The position numbers and the translations under genes were made by a program. The notes below the pieces were generated by a model. The model saw nothing but the letters and a program-made list of their open reading frames with translations, did no database searches and had not been told where the DNA came from. A stretch of 64,000 nucleotides of DNA from Icerya purchasi (Eukaryota; Arthropoda; Insecta; Hemiptera; Monophlebidae): the NCBI GenBank assembly GCA_039619475.1, contig CM077115.1, forward strand, positions 443,766,792-443,830,791. The letters are read 5' to 3'. Positions 46,582 through 59,050 of this stretch are shown here, piece after piece (within the stretch, counting starts at the first letter, position 1; each line of letters opens with the position of its first letter).

Positions 46582-48884
46582 GGAGCGTCTTTGTCAAACG
46601 TGTATCATCCTGTCTCCTGTTCCCCGTGAAATCGTATTTGATTTTATTATAAGTGTGTGATGCTAACCGGTTTCTCTACTGTGAAAACTTAAAAATGAAC
46701 TCACAAATGACGCCCTCATCGTTATTTGTGCGCGATAGTTGTTTGCTGTTCTTTTTTGGCGGCAGTTTCTGTTATTTTTAAAGCCGGCTTCAAATTGATT
46801 TGCACAAGAGGCATTGCCCGTTATCGATGAAGTGGTAGTAGAAATTCGCGGGAAAGGCGTTGTGTTATTTTTGTGTGCTCATCGCGCGCAGGTGAATATA
46901 TTATTCACCCTGTGAGAGTAGTAATTTCGTTTTTCACACAATGTTACCACCCACAGCAGCAAACAGTACATTTTCATCAGCTGGTCATAAGGCCGTTTGT
47001 TTGACGCTTGCTACAAGTAGTCGGACACTATATCATCGGCAATTAGCGCGGGCTACTAATGTGTTCTAATCAGTCGTTTATTGTTCCCCGATATGTTCAT
47101 CAGCCTATTCTGGTTCCCTTTTTTCTTTTTTTTTTTTTTTTTCTGTCGCTGTTTAAACTTTTCTTAATCGTAGTGCGGTTGTTTGTTATAGTTAATTTTT
47201 TATTTCGAGTAACGCGGACAGTATTCGCACCTTTCTATCGAAAAGCTTTCAGGAACATAGTTTTTTTTTTTTTAAGTGTCACGGGGAGGTATGGCCACAC
47301 TCAAACCGCGGGGGGGGATAAGTGTCGGGAATTCTGTTGTAAAATCGACGGAAAAAATAGTTAAAAAACAGCGAAACGATAATTTTGATTAAAAAAAAAA
47401 AAAAAAAAATCATTTCAATCGAAAAATGAATGCATTTTTTTTAGTGTGCTTATTCGTAATAAATTACGAAGTTCTCTTCTATTTGTATAGACGTTATTAT
47501 AACGGGTGAAAATAATTTTCACAATTTGCCTGTAATTTTTCGATTATCGTGATGAGAGTAATATGTTTATATTTATTGTCAGCACGTTTTAATAAAAAAA
47601 AACAAACGAAACGCGTAAAAAAAATTGTTATTACACATTTCACGAGGTTGAGTTCTCTCAGTAAAACTTTTGGAGGAGCTTGAGAAGAAACCCTATGAAA
47701 AGTCAATACGATTACAGATGTAAATATTAGACGTCAAATAAATTTTTATTAAACGAGTACTATTTAAATGGCGAAATCAACCTCTGTTATAAATCTGTAT
47801 TATTAACTTTCGTAATAGTAATAATAAAGGGTGTAAGCGCTTAAGTGTTAATCGGTCATTGTAACGGTGGGGTATTTAAAATACAAACAAAACAACTTCG
47901 CAATTTTTTTTTTTTTTTCGTTTCTGCCGATATTTTATTTGTCTTCTATTCAATTTGTTGGGTTTGTTATTATAAAAGTGGATGAGCGTAACCAACCTTT
48001 CGAAACATTTTTGGAAATCGACAAATAGAGAGGATTTGGACCGGTAAGAAAGTGGTAATTTAAAAATTATACTTTAGCGGCTACCATGTGTCAGATTTTT
48101 TCCCTTTTTTTCCCAGCTGTTCTGATGATTTTTAAACTTTTATAAACCTAATGTTATTGTGCCGCGCGAAGGCTGGTTCAGTAAAAGGGGTGGTGAGTCT
48201 GTGTGGCAGTGATTTCATGGTGTACGAAGTTAGTGCTCGGGATTCAGTATACAGGGATCGTATCAATGGGGGTAATATTATGCGAAGAGCATAAAAGGTA
48301 AAAGCTGTGCGGATAGGATTTTAACCGTGTAGAAGCTTGTTTTTTTTTTTCTTTTCCGGAATATTGACCACAAGGGATAATGTCAGAATATTTATGGATT
48401 TTTTTTTTTTTTTTTTTTTTACGATTAAGTGTGATTCGTACGTTTTCATCTGTGTAATTGCTTACGGGAGGGATTCGTTAAAAGTGATAGTGAACCAAGT
48501 GTTATTCGAAACCGGTCGTTGAATTTAAATTTTAATATATTGCCTGACATTTTTAATTAATTTTATTAACAAAAATTTTACATATATTAAATGAGCAAAA
48601 AAGATGATTCATTCAGCCAGATCTTAAAATGAATAGTTACCGAACAATTTATTTCGATAATTGAGACATTTGTAAGGGAGAGGCGGAAGAATAAATTTTG
48701 TGGCGATCACCTAAAATGTTAATTTTCAAAGTGTGACATTCACGGAAGTGTCAAGAAGTCTACGAGTTTTTTCCTATTTGGCTTCTATTTTTTTTTTTTT
48801 TTTTTTGTTGTTGTTTATTAGTGATGGAAGGTTGCCAATAAAAAAGGCTTTACTGTGAGTATTATGTTATTATTGATTCTCCAT

Positions 48885-49735
48885 TTACCCAACAGTTTCT
48901 CTATATTTGCCGATGGTTTAAAGAGTACAAAGGGTGTAGCTTATATTCTTAGTCAATGACTACTCTGAATCCGTTGAGCTTCCTAACTTTTGTTCCATCT
49001 TCGCCGCGGAACTACTTTGATATTTAACGAGCGCTTTCCTTTATTTCTAATACCAATTGATACCGAATCATTTCGAATAGTACCCTTCAGGTTTATAATG
49101 TCAGTGATATTATCTTTCTTCGTCTCCTATCTACAATCCGCAATCTTTTCATAACGACGTCATTGGCCTTCTTTAGCAGACTTCTTAACTCGTTCTTCCG
49201 TGTATTCTCCGCATTTTATTAAAAAGATACACGACATTTTACCCCACTCTGAAGAAATCTATTTCAGACTTTAACGGCCGAGCGTTTACTCTTCTTCCTC
49301 TATTACACTCGCATTGCCAATCCTACAAGGGCGGCCTCACTCTTGTCCATGGTTCTCTCCTATTTTTTTTTACTTTTAGGCGCTTTTTATCATTATTACT
49401 ATTTGCCGTCTACGTTTCCAACCCTACATCAATCTACTCGATATAGCATTGCACTTCCTCGCTTCCCATTGCGTAACCTAATGATTTCACTTTTATTTGT
49501 GGTCCTGATTATAATACCCCGTTTGAATGTTCTCTCTCCCCGCAGTGTAACACATGCCGTATGCTCACTAGTTTAAATTGGGGCTTTCCATTCTTCACGA
49601 TGCCCTTTCTGCGTCTTAACTTTTCCGTCCCTACGGATAATTCCATTTTTTCTCGTACTAATTTTTGACCGAACGTCTTTCGTTCGCCGAGACCCTCGTT
49701 CCGCTAAAAACAAACAACCAAACAAAAAAAAAAGC
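48885..49735 (+). mobile_element. Decayed LINE, RNase H to 3' tail
   Basis: At 48901 the translation gives LYFADGLKSTKGVAYILSQ, an RNase H first motif (ADG in place of TDG). Broken frames of the C-terminal region follow (for example HWPSLADFL near 49162, GGLTLVHGS near 49332-49358). Composition and layout parallel the relics at 1-1170 and 15960-16935, including pyrimidine richness and an A-rich end (49706-49735). It is the most decayed of the three and the least certain. Confidence 0.5.
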
Positions 49736-50531
49736 ATTACGTTGTAACTAACAAGATTATCATGCGGGTAAAAAAACAAAAGCGCCATTATAAGAAGTTT
49801 GCACATTTTGTCATTCTTCCAATAATTGAGATTTATCTTTAGAGTGAATGATGAGATCGGAAATCTCGTAGTAAACACGATGTGTATTAAATTAAAAAGG
49901 TACAGCACACACACACACACATACACATTCGAATTACCGTTAGCCATGCTATCGCACGTTTCGCGATGGTAATTAACATTGATAATAATTTAAGTTACTT
50001 GCGTTCATCTTCTCTTTCATTTCAAAATTTGGCCTATTAATTTAAAACTTTTAACGGTTTTGTTTTTGGTTTTTTTTTTTTTTTTGTTCTACTCCGATCA
50101 TGAAAATTCCTTAACGATGAAGAAAATCAGCTCTATCTTCTACAGAACAGGCTTTACACTCTTCCACCATTTTCAGAATGCGTTGGGCTGTTATTTTTAG
50201 AGTGCAAGAGAAAGAACTGTGTACAAAGCTCTGGAGTATGGTTTGCGTATTACAATATGTAAATTTTAAAGAGCGATTTTTTAATGTATTCGTAATTTTA
50301 GGTAATTACTAAAAATCAAATTTAGATGAGAGCAAGTAATCGTAAATACAAGTTACATGTAATTAGGGCTCTTCGTCTTCCATTAAATTTAGATGAACTT
50401 ATTATTAAATGTTTTTAATTATCATTTAAATTGGGTTTCAGTGTTTTTTCTCTCTTTCACTGTATGTAGTTTTTTGTTTTTAATGAATATGTTTTTGAAG
50501 GGAGTTGCTTTGTTGTCCTCGTCACGATATC
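49736..50531. other. No gene seen
   Basis: AT-rich; a (CA)n run at 49908-49920 and a fragment resembling the 42-kb repeat at 50025-50160. Confidence 0.5.
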
Positions 50532-51025
50532 TAAAATAAAATGTTTTTTTTTTTTTTTTTTTGCAAAAAATAATTACCCCGATACTTGAAGGTTTATTAT
50601 AAAAATTTAAAAATGCGCTAAAAAGTAACGAAATAATTACTCCCGATGAGAAAAAATATATATCAGAGTGTGATGTAACACCTTAAAGGTGATATTACGA
50701 TAATTCTTATACAACACTGATACCTTAATTAGGGTAGTAGGCATCAAATTCATGTAACCAATATCTAGGAACAATTTAATGAACAATTAATAATGCCGTT
50801 TTTAATTATTATTTTAATATGAATTTGATGCCGACTCTAATTAAGGTATCAGTGTTGTATAAGAATTATCGTAATATCACCTTTAAGGTGTTATCATCAC
50901 ACTCTGATGTATATTTTTTCTCATCGGGAGTAATTATTTTTTACTTTTTAGCGCATTTTTAAATTTTTATAATAAACCTTCGAGTATCGAGGTAATTATT
51001 TTTTGCAAAAAAACATTTTATTTTA
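50532..51025. mobile_element. Long foldback element, copy 1
   Basis: Two arms of about 210-220 bp (50532-50753 and 50819-51025) are near-perfect reverse complements around a 65-bp loop. Arm landmarks: TAAAATAAAATG/CATTTTATTTTA at the outer ends, ACTCCCGATGAGAAAAAATA, CACCTTAAAGGTGATATTAC, and GGCATCAAATTCAT/ATGAATTTGATGCC at the loop edge. No coding capacity; RNA or single-stranded DNA would form a very stable hairpin. It is followed by a wing unit (51113-51521). Confidence 0.93.
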
Positions 51026-51112
51026 CAATTTTTAGCCTTATACTCGAATTTTTTTCCTGTTAAAAATCCCATACTTTATACTTTAAAAAAAATCGATTTC
51101 TTTATTTTGAAC

Positions 51113-51473
51113 TGCATTTCCACGGTGTGAAAACATCAAAAGCTACATTTCCATGGTAATTTGGCAAATTGATGGTAGTATTTTAAGTCAATCGCCTCCG
51201 CATTAAAAAAAAAAAACACATAAAAAGGAATTTAAATCTACCCGCCGGTGAAACCAATCATGAATGAAAAGCATCCAAAAAGCTTAAATTTCCCGCATTA
51301 TTAAGGATAACTCAAAAACTACCGGTCAGATCTTGATCAAATTTAAATGGGGCCACATGAGAAGCACCAAATTTCAAATAATAGAAAAATCATCAAAATC
51401 GGTTCACCTAGAAAAAAGTTCTGAGGTAACACACATAAAAAAAAAAGTAATAAATACAGTCGAATTGAATACC

Positions 51474-51506
<33 letters not shown>

Positions 51507-51521
51507 GAAGTCGGTTAAAAA
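51113..51521 (+). repeat. Foldback-family wing unit, copy 1
   Basis: Unit from TTTCCACGGTGTGAAAACAT to the terminus GAAGTCGGTTAAAAA. Matches 59938-60281 (same strand) and 59051-59435 (opposite strand). It contains a short frame (KFKWGHMRSTKFQI, SSKSVHLEKSSEVTHIKK) recognisable in all three copies. Confidence 0.88.
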
Positions 51522-54500
51522 GAACATAATAATTATAAAATCTATATTTGTAATTATTATTTTCTTTTTTACCAACCCAAAAATACCAAAAATTAGAGAT
51601 ATAAAAATATTTGTGTTGCAGAAATAAGTATCATTAAGGTGGGGGGAGCTATTTTTTCTTTGTTTATTTAATTAATAAAAAATAATTTACGGTTTCTTTG
51701 CGTCTAATAAGTAACCGAAAAAAGGGAAGTTGTACGCGCGAGTTTTTCAAAATATTCGGCATTGTGCGTCTCGTTTGAAGACGTATCTTATCGCGTATGA
51801 ACAGGATATGTATTATAAGTTGGAAAAGGTCGTGTCGGTTTTGGTATGATTAGGTTTTGTTTGATGTATAAAAACCTGCCGGTTTTGATGTTCGAATTCA
51901 CGAATATCGTCTTTTCATAGTTTTGCCACGAGCCCATTTCGGTTATACAATTACAATTGACGGAAGATTTTTTGGAAAATGGCGAAGAGTCGGGGAAATT
52001 TTTTCTAATTCGTGGAATTCGAAGATGGTGCAAAATACCCCCGCGTGATATGTTATATAGAGGACTTTCTAGTATCACGTATTCTATATGTTTATATGGA
52101 GAAAATAAAAAGTCTCTTTAGAGATTTTCTTTGTAATGAAAATGATGATAAAACATGAGATTGAAATTTTATGTTGAGAAATAAAAAAAAATTACATTTT
52201 GCGCTATGAGATTTTGTCTGCATTATTTGCCTGTGAAATAGTAATGTGGTAATTATCAAGTATGCGTGTATAATTATTACGTTCGTCTTTCATTAATAAT
52301 AAATGATATTTTTATTCTCTGATTAGATATTGCGACGTACTTGGATCCTCTTTATGGCTATTGTTTTATGAATTAGCGAAAATGTCGAAAAAATTTGGGA
52401 AACCCGGAAAGGTCGGGGAAATTTATTTTGTTTTAAAGAGAAAAAGTGGTCACGTTTTTTTTTTTGTTTTTTTTTTTGCCATTCTTTAAGTTACTTAAAA
52501 TTCTGCATTTTTTAAAATGATTACTACTATTACCTCTGCTCAGTTTTTTTATGTGGTCTTCCTTTACGCTTTTGGAACTTTTTTTTACTTTTAGTTGCTT
52601 AATGAGCGATGCGTGGGAACAACAGCAAAACTACGCGACACCCTGAAGACTCGCAACGTCTTCTTATCAAAGCAATTTTCCCTACTGCATTGTTGACAAT
52701 GTGTTTTTCTTCGTCTTCGTCTGGGTTAATTAAATGTCTCACCACCTTGTGTGTAATGGAGAAAAAAAACAAAGATAGTATCGGGTGTACCGGTTTTAAT
52801 TTTCGTAATGTATGCGCCCCCAGATATAAGGAGGTGATGTGGTGGATTTCCATTAGCCCGGAACGAGCCCTACACAGGCATAGACCGCGATTTTTACGCA
52901 AAACTCCTGATGAACCAAGAAACTCCTTTTTACATTTCGGTTAGCCGCTCTTCAGTGCATACGCATTCGTTCGATGGTGTTATATAGAGATGTTGAGAAT
53001 GGGGTTTTATAAATATTCCATTTTAGATATGAAATTTGTTCCGATATTCTTTATAATGAATGTTATTGTTATATTCTATAGGTGGGGGTAATTCTCGAGC
53101 ATTTCGTTCGATTAACTGCTATCTTGTCGTCCGAACATATATTAAAGAATAACAATATGTGTACTAGTAAACCGTCGCTTTAGGTCAACCAACAGAAAGT
53201 AGAACGTAGAGTTGTTGACTTTCGTGATAGTGACACGATTGTTGTTTATCGATTTTGCCCCATCGGCGAACATGACTACACTGATGCATGCAGTATCGTG
53301 GCTTGATTTCTGAAAATTATATTTTATCGCTGTTCGTATCGAAATTGTATTGTTTCGACCCTTTCCAATCAGAGTCCAATCTTCAGTGCTATAACTTTAT
53401 TTGAAACGCTTCCTATGTTCTTCGTCTCTTCTTTTCCAAAGACCTCACTTTTTAGCAGCGTTGAAAAATTACAATTATAACTAGAGTTTTATCGCTAGCT
53501 TACAATTAGATTTTTGCAAACAATCCGTTGAAAAAGTTCGTTAAAAATTCTCGGCCCCTCCGGCAGCCTCTAACAGTCAGTATATTTTGTCTAATTAGGC
53601 CGTTAAATGTTACTCTAGTAATGAGGCTTTTTCGAAAATTTGAATTTTTTTTATAAATTTTCCGACGTTGTTCGGACTTTTCCGTTTTTGAAATCGCTCT
53701 TCCGTTATCTCGCCATCCAAACATCATGGAAACAGGTTTCCTCCTGTTTGGTTGGGGCGTATTTTTCAGCTTCTCTTAATTCAAATAATTTAACTGTTTT
53801 CAACGTTGTTTAGCAACTTTTATCCTCTCCAGTTTTCGTAATAAAAATAACAGTCTTCATCGCAACGCTACCTGTTCCGTTCTGTACGCGGTTATTCTTA
53901 AAAGCCAGAGATATTGAAAACGACAAATTTTACGGCGCGCTAGTGCGAAATGTTCGAGAAAAACAGCGGATACCTGGAATTATGGAGGGGGCAATAGTAT
54001 ATAGAATGGCCAGAGAAGTAAATATTAATAAAACAGAATGGAAACAATAAAAAATATCACGGGTGGAATAGATACAACAGATTGAGCGTGAACAGTGAAT
54101 AACAAACAGAGTATGAAAAGGGGTAAAGGTCGGTAGGAGTATTAGGGGGAAAACATATTTCGAAATACAAAGAATCACTTAGAAGTAGACGTGGTCCATA
54201 AACGTAATGAGCCCAATGTGTACTACGTGATACCGGCCGAATGGGCCACGCAAGCATTTTCGAAATATTATAAAACCTCCCTTTCCCACCCGGTAAGCAA
54301 TTTATGCGAATGTGGATAGATTGGTTTTCAATTGAGCATTTTGTTTTTGATAATGCGAAATATGTAATAATCATAGAACGACTTTTATTGATTAAATATT
54401 GCCATTTTATTAGTTGTTCGGGATCCGGGACGAGAATCTACTTACATTATTTATCGATATATCAAATTCGAAATTATAAATAGAAAAATAAGTCGTCCAC

Positions 54501-56869
54501 TGTTCTTCAGTACAGTTTTGTAGTAACCAGGAGAAATCGGGAGAATTCGGGAAAACCGAGAATTTAAGAATTATATTCCAGAGGCTATATAGTGTGTTCA
54601 CGTTATATGTTGAATCGTGTATAAGAAATTTTTTTAAAGTCTTTGAGAGAGCTGCAAATATTAACTGAAATTTAACCCTGACGTATTGGTCTATTTCCTA
54701 GGCAGTTCTCATTTAACTGAACTAGAAACAAAACGAACGAGTAAATTTGTGTGGCATTTTTTAGAGGTAACTCTAGTGATCGAGATTAAGAGATAAACCG
54801 GAATGGATACAAAATTCTTCAAGTTCAACTTTGCGATTGTACACGCAGGGAGTATTTTGAAAAAAGATATGAAACCCCAGTCTGTTTTTTGTTTGCAGTC
54901 ACATTACTCGAGCAGTAGTATGAAAAATGTTAAACTCGGTTATGAGATGTTTTTTGTTTGTTTTTTTTTTTTTTTCTTTTTTTTCATGGTTGGTACTTGG
55001 AGAATTTCAGTGAAGAGACGACGACACGTATTTCACTTCAACAGCGTTTATAATTCAGCTGGACCGTATAGTTAAATCATTTAAGTAGGCCTATCAGTAC
55101 TATAATATATAAGTAAAGGAGTCATTAACAGCTCTGTGAGCTACGCATTCGGCAATGTTTATGCCGCGTTAAGTATATTTTTCGAGAGAATTTACTAAGG
55201 ACGAAGAAATTTTAATAATGCGCGCTCTGATGATGACTATGCAGAAATGAAAAAATCCGACGGGTGCGAATGATGATTAGGACGAATTTTATTGTTTTTC
55301 CCTTATAGACACTCTATCCTTCCAGTCTATCGTCTAATTCCATTTTGTATTCCCAACTTCTTAAACTTCTGATACTGTTACATATTGCTGCATCCGTTTT
55401 TTCATTTCTATCGTCTTTTGTTGTGTTTCTTGCGTCGGTTTCTTCATTGTCTTCATTGATGATTACGAATTTACATAAATAATCTATTCCTTTTTCGTCG
55501 AAAGTGCTCTTTGCCGCGGTTGTATGTATGTAATAATAGAGGATGTTGTTGGTTTATTTTATCGTTACGGGTTGTTCGGTATTCTCTATTGGTGGCCGTA
55601 TAAAGTTGGCGACGAACTTTCTAGTCCGAAAATGGAGGAGGTGTTCAGTTTTTTGGAGTTTCAAAATTTGCCGCTCTGAAAGCATACCGCGCGAGGTATT
55701 TTGAAACTCACGACTTATTATTATGCAAAATTTCTTATCAGGGGGCAAGGGGACTCATTGCGCTTCTTAGGAGTGATCGGAAGTGTGTGAGAAGGGAATT
55801 TGGGTTTTAAAATATTTTTCAAAAACTGTAAATGTAATAGCGCCGAAAATTAAGATGAAATGGAACTGAGGAAATAATTAAACAATTGTGAAAATCGCAC
55901 TTTTGCCGAAGAAATTACGCAAAGTAAACACAAGCGATAAAATATACCAGCGTCAAAACAAGACACTCTAAAAACACCACCGTCGCGTATGAGTAAATGG
56001 AAACACTTACCAACGATATAAATTTAGAAAAATCAACCAGTAAATTATTTTAAATTACATTTAAAATATCTTTTGTTTGGACTGCTAGTGCATAGAGTTA
56101 CATAATTTATATGGTGTTACATAACGGAGGGTGTTTTTCTTTATAGTAAAATTAATTTTCGTTTGTTTTATTCGGCCGGAGGGGTCAATGCAAAAAATAA
56201 ATTCTTTGCAGCTATTCCAATTTGAAGTTATTGTAAATAACTCGGCGTGTATCAAAGAGAAAAGAGAAATTTGTAGGATATCGAAGGGAGTGATACTTTT
56301 ACTTAAAAGAGAAATACAAGCGATCACAATAGTGTGTGACCGTCGACGGGGGGTTGTCAGAAGCTAGCAATGTTGTTGCAGCATATACGAGCGTGCTTTC
56401 GGTTAGGGATAGTACAGATCAGTCAAAGAATGTCTTTTTGGGGCTTGTTCTGGTAACAGCAGTTGAAATATCCAAGATGATCTGGTCGGTGCCTGTTAGG
56501 TGGGAACAGTTTGCAGAATTGACCTATACGCGATCAAGATGGGTGGATGTTAACATGCGGAGCCTTCGTGTGTGCGAGTGTGTGACGTCTAACTACTACT
56601 ATTTTCTAAAGAGCGATGAAAAATACATTGGTAAAGCCGAAATGAGGAATGAAAAAGAAAAAAAACCGGTTTATATTGCATCAAGTTGCTGGTCGATTAA
56701 TGTTGTAGAGTGGTTTGATCTTTAGAGAGTCGAACCCATCGTTCGATTTTGGCGAAAAACGGTGAAATGGAACGTGTTCGGATACGATAACAAAGAGAAA
56801 AAGAGAAATAATAGGGCAACGAATAAAGGGCAGTAAAAATTATTCCTATATTTTTAATCAATTTTAATT
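51522..56869. other. No recognisable gene
   Basis: AT-rich with two G+C-elevated patches, 52600-52945 and 56330-56740, which hold open frames of 100-130 codons without recognised motifs or good starts. Possibly intron of the 35134 gene. Confidence 0.4.
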
Positions 56870-57720
56870 ATTAGGGCAAATTATAAATACTTGGGTGTTA
56901 TTATAGACAATAATTTAAAATTTTACAATCATATTAATTATGTAAGAAGTAAAATTAACAAATTCATGCCGATTTTCGACAAACTTTTCAACCATAGTAA
57001 TCGAATAAATTATAATAAAAAGGGAATGATATTGTATAAATGAATAATAGTACCATATATTATTTACGGCAGTACTATTTATTTCGATATGAACTAAAAG
57101 ATTTCTAAGTAATAATTAAAGGTTTTCAAAGAGAGGTTGCCATTAAACTGAGTAAAGCGTACAGAACTACCAGCGCTATATGGCTGCAATAGTTATTATC
57201 GCAGGCATGTTATCTATCGAATACGAACTGTGCAAAAACATATAAGCTTGTTCGCAGTTAAAAATAATATTAATATAGATCATCCGTTTAATAACGTAAT
57301 ATATAAGACAACATTTTTTTCAAATGTGAAGATAAAATACTTAAAAGTTTAATAAAAAACAAATGAACTGTACTTACGGATAAATTTTATATAAATAAAT
57401 TTCGAGAAATATGAAATAATTATAATCGAACAACGTATCAATTTTCCCCCCAAGTGTAATAGATAGATATAAGAATAATCAATACACGCCAAATTTTTTT
57501 ATTGTTCAATTTATAATAGAGCACGGTCTATTTAGGGTATATTTATATAAATTTAAGATTCCTGACAACTGTGTAATATGTAATTTTAGAGATGATGTTT
57601 TTCATATACTACAAGGTTGCAATTATAATAATAGTAATAGACAATCTCTGTGTAATTATAATATAAAACAACTTGTACAAAATTATTTTAATGAATTTAA
57701 CAAATTTTTGCAATAGAAGA
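56870..57720 (+). mobile_element. Decayed LINE, RT thumb to zinc-binding C-terminus
   Basis: Blocks in order: YKYLGVIIDNNLKFYNHINY (56885-56945), KGMILYK and VPYIIYGS near 57020-57075, QREVAIKLSKAYRTTSAIWL across 57130-57188, TGHGLFRVYLYKF in broken form near 57515-57560, then CVICNFRDDVFHILQGCNYN (57572-57631). The order fits the end of an R1/I-like LINE polymerase. Stops break the frames, so it is a dead copy. Sequence and AT-rich codon use differ from the RNase H relics, so it is another family. Confidence 0.78.
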
Positions 57721-58610
57721 AATAAAATTCCGGAAAAAGTAATGTACATTTATATTAAAAGTAAGTAGTATAAAAATATAGTAGATATTGTAAAAAAAAC
57801 TGTAAAATGGTAATTAATATAATACCAAATATAAAATTCGATGGGTTATATTAATATCGTTATTATAATAAATTAATATTTTTATTAAATAAATGTGCCA
57901 TACCCGAAGTTTCAGGAAAAGGAGGAAAAAAATAGCGAGTACACGATGTTGCGCGTGGGTCTTGAGAGAAATGCAGATGAGGATGGGATGACTAATTCCG
58001 CTGAATTCTGAGCTTTTAGAAATTAGCAAGATTATGTTAAGGATAAATAACGTGGTAATAACGTTAAACACACACACACATGAATGTAGAATAAAATAAT
58101 CCTAAATTTATTATAGATCCATAAAATGTATGTACTTTTGGAAATTAATTTTTTAGAGGAACTATTTTTTATAAATTACAATATTCGTTGAAATTGTTGC
58201 TACGTTGAGGGCGAAAACACTGCTTCCAAAAGTTATCCGTTGTTGAAAAATCCTAAATTACTACTATGCTGTGATTTTCTTTAAATTTACTCTTACGGCG
58301 CTTTTAAAATCAGGAAGACTACAGCAAAAAAATATTTTACAAATAAGTATTTAATAATTCTACCATATTTCACGTAATAACTGTATACGCTAACCGATAT
58401 TATTAAGCAGTGGCGGAACCACGGTGGTGGTGGTGGTGATAGGGGACATACCCCCAAAAGAACTAAAGCCTCTATGAAAAAATTTGTCATAACAGAGAAA
58501 CATTTAATTTATGCTATAAAAGATTTCTATAAATGTTACAAAATGTGGATTTTAATAATTAATATTTAATATTGTTTTTTAGTAAAACTATGCATATAAT
58601 ATTGAAGTAA
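57721..58610. other. No gene seen; one possible transposon end
   Basis: At 58410 the sequence CAGTGGCGGAACCACGGTGG looks like a terminal repeat of a DNA transposon, but no partner end was found. A (GGT)n run follows. Confidence 0.35.
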
Positions 58611-59048
58611 TAAAATGCTTTTTTACAAAAAATAATTACCGATACTTTGAAGGTTTATTATAAAAATTTAAAAATGCGCCAAAAAGTAAAAAATAATTAC
58701 TCCCGATGAGAAAAAATATATATCAGAGTGTGATATACCCTTAAAGGTGATATTACGATAATTCTTATACAACACTGATACCTTAATTAGGGTAGGCATC
58801 AAATTCATGTAACCAATATCTGGGAACAATTTAATAAACAATTAATAATGCCGTTTTTAATTATTATTTTAATATGAATTTGATGCCGAATCTAATTAAG
58901 GTATCAGTGTTGTATAACAATTATCGTAATATCACCTTTAAGGTGTTACATCACACTCTGATATATATTTTTTCTCATCGGGAGTAATTATTTTTTACTT
59001 TTTAGCGCATTTTTAAATTTTTATAATAAACCTTCAAGTGTCGGTATG
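58611..59048. mobile_element. Long foldback element, copy 2
   Basis: Arms 58611-58808 and 58874-59048 around a 65-bp loop, very close to copy 1 in both arm and loop sequence. The right arm lacks its outermost bases, where the next composite element begins. Confidence 0.92.
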
Positions 59049-59050
59049 TA

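Larger units (their letters stand above)
42571..48884. other. No gene seen; simple repeats
   Basis: AT-rich apart from a modest CpG rise at 45050-45300 and scattered GC patches near 46130-46260. The CpG rise could mark a regulatory element, but no exon is evident. Confidence 0.45.

Noticed and set aside
46467..46652. Lys-rich frame
   Set aside because: Translation of a (GAA)n microsatellite.
51788..52078. 96-codon minus-strand frame
   Set aside because: No motif and composition close to that expected by chance.
56336..56725. 129-codon plus-strand frame
   Set aside because: GTG start, no motif, no clear splice signals. Kept only as a note in the gap entry.
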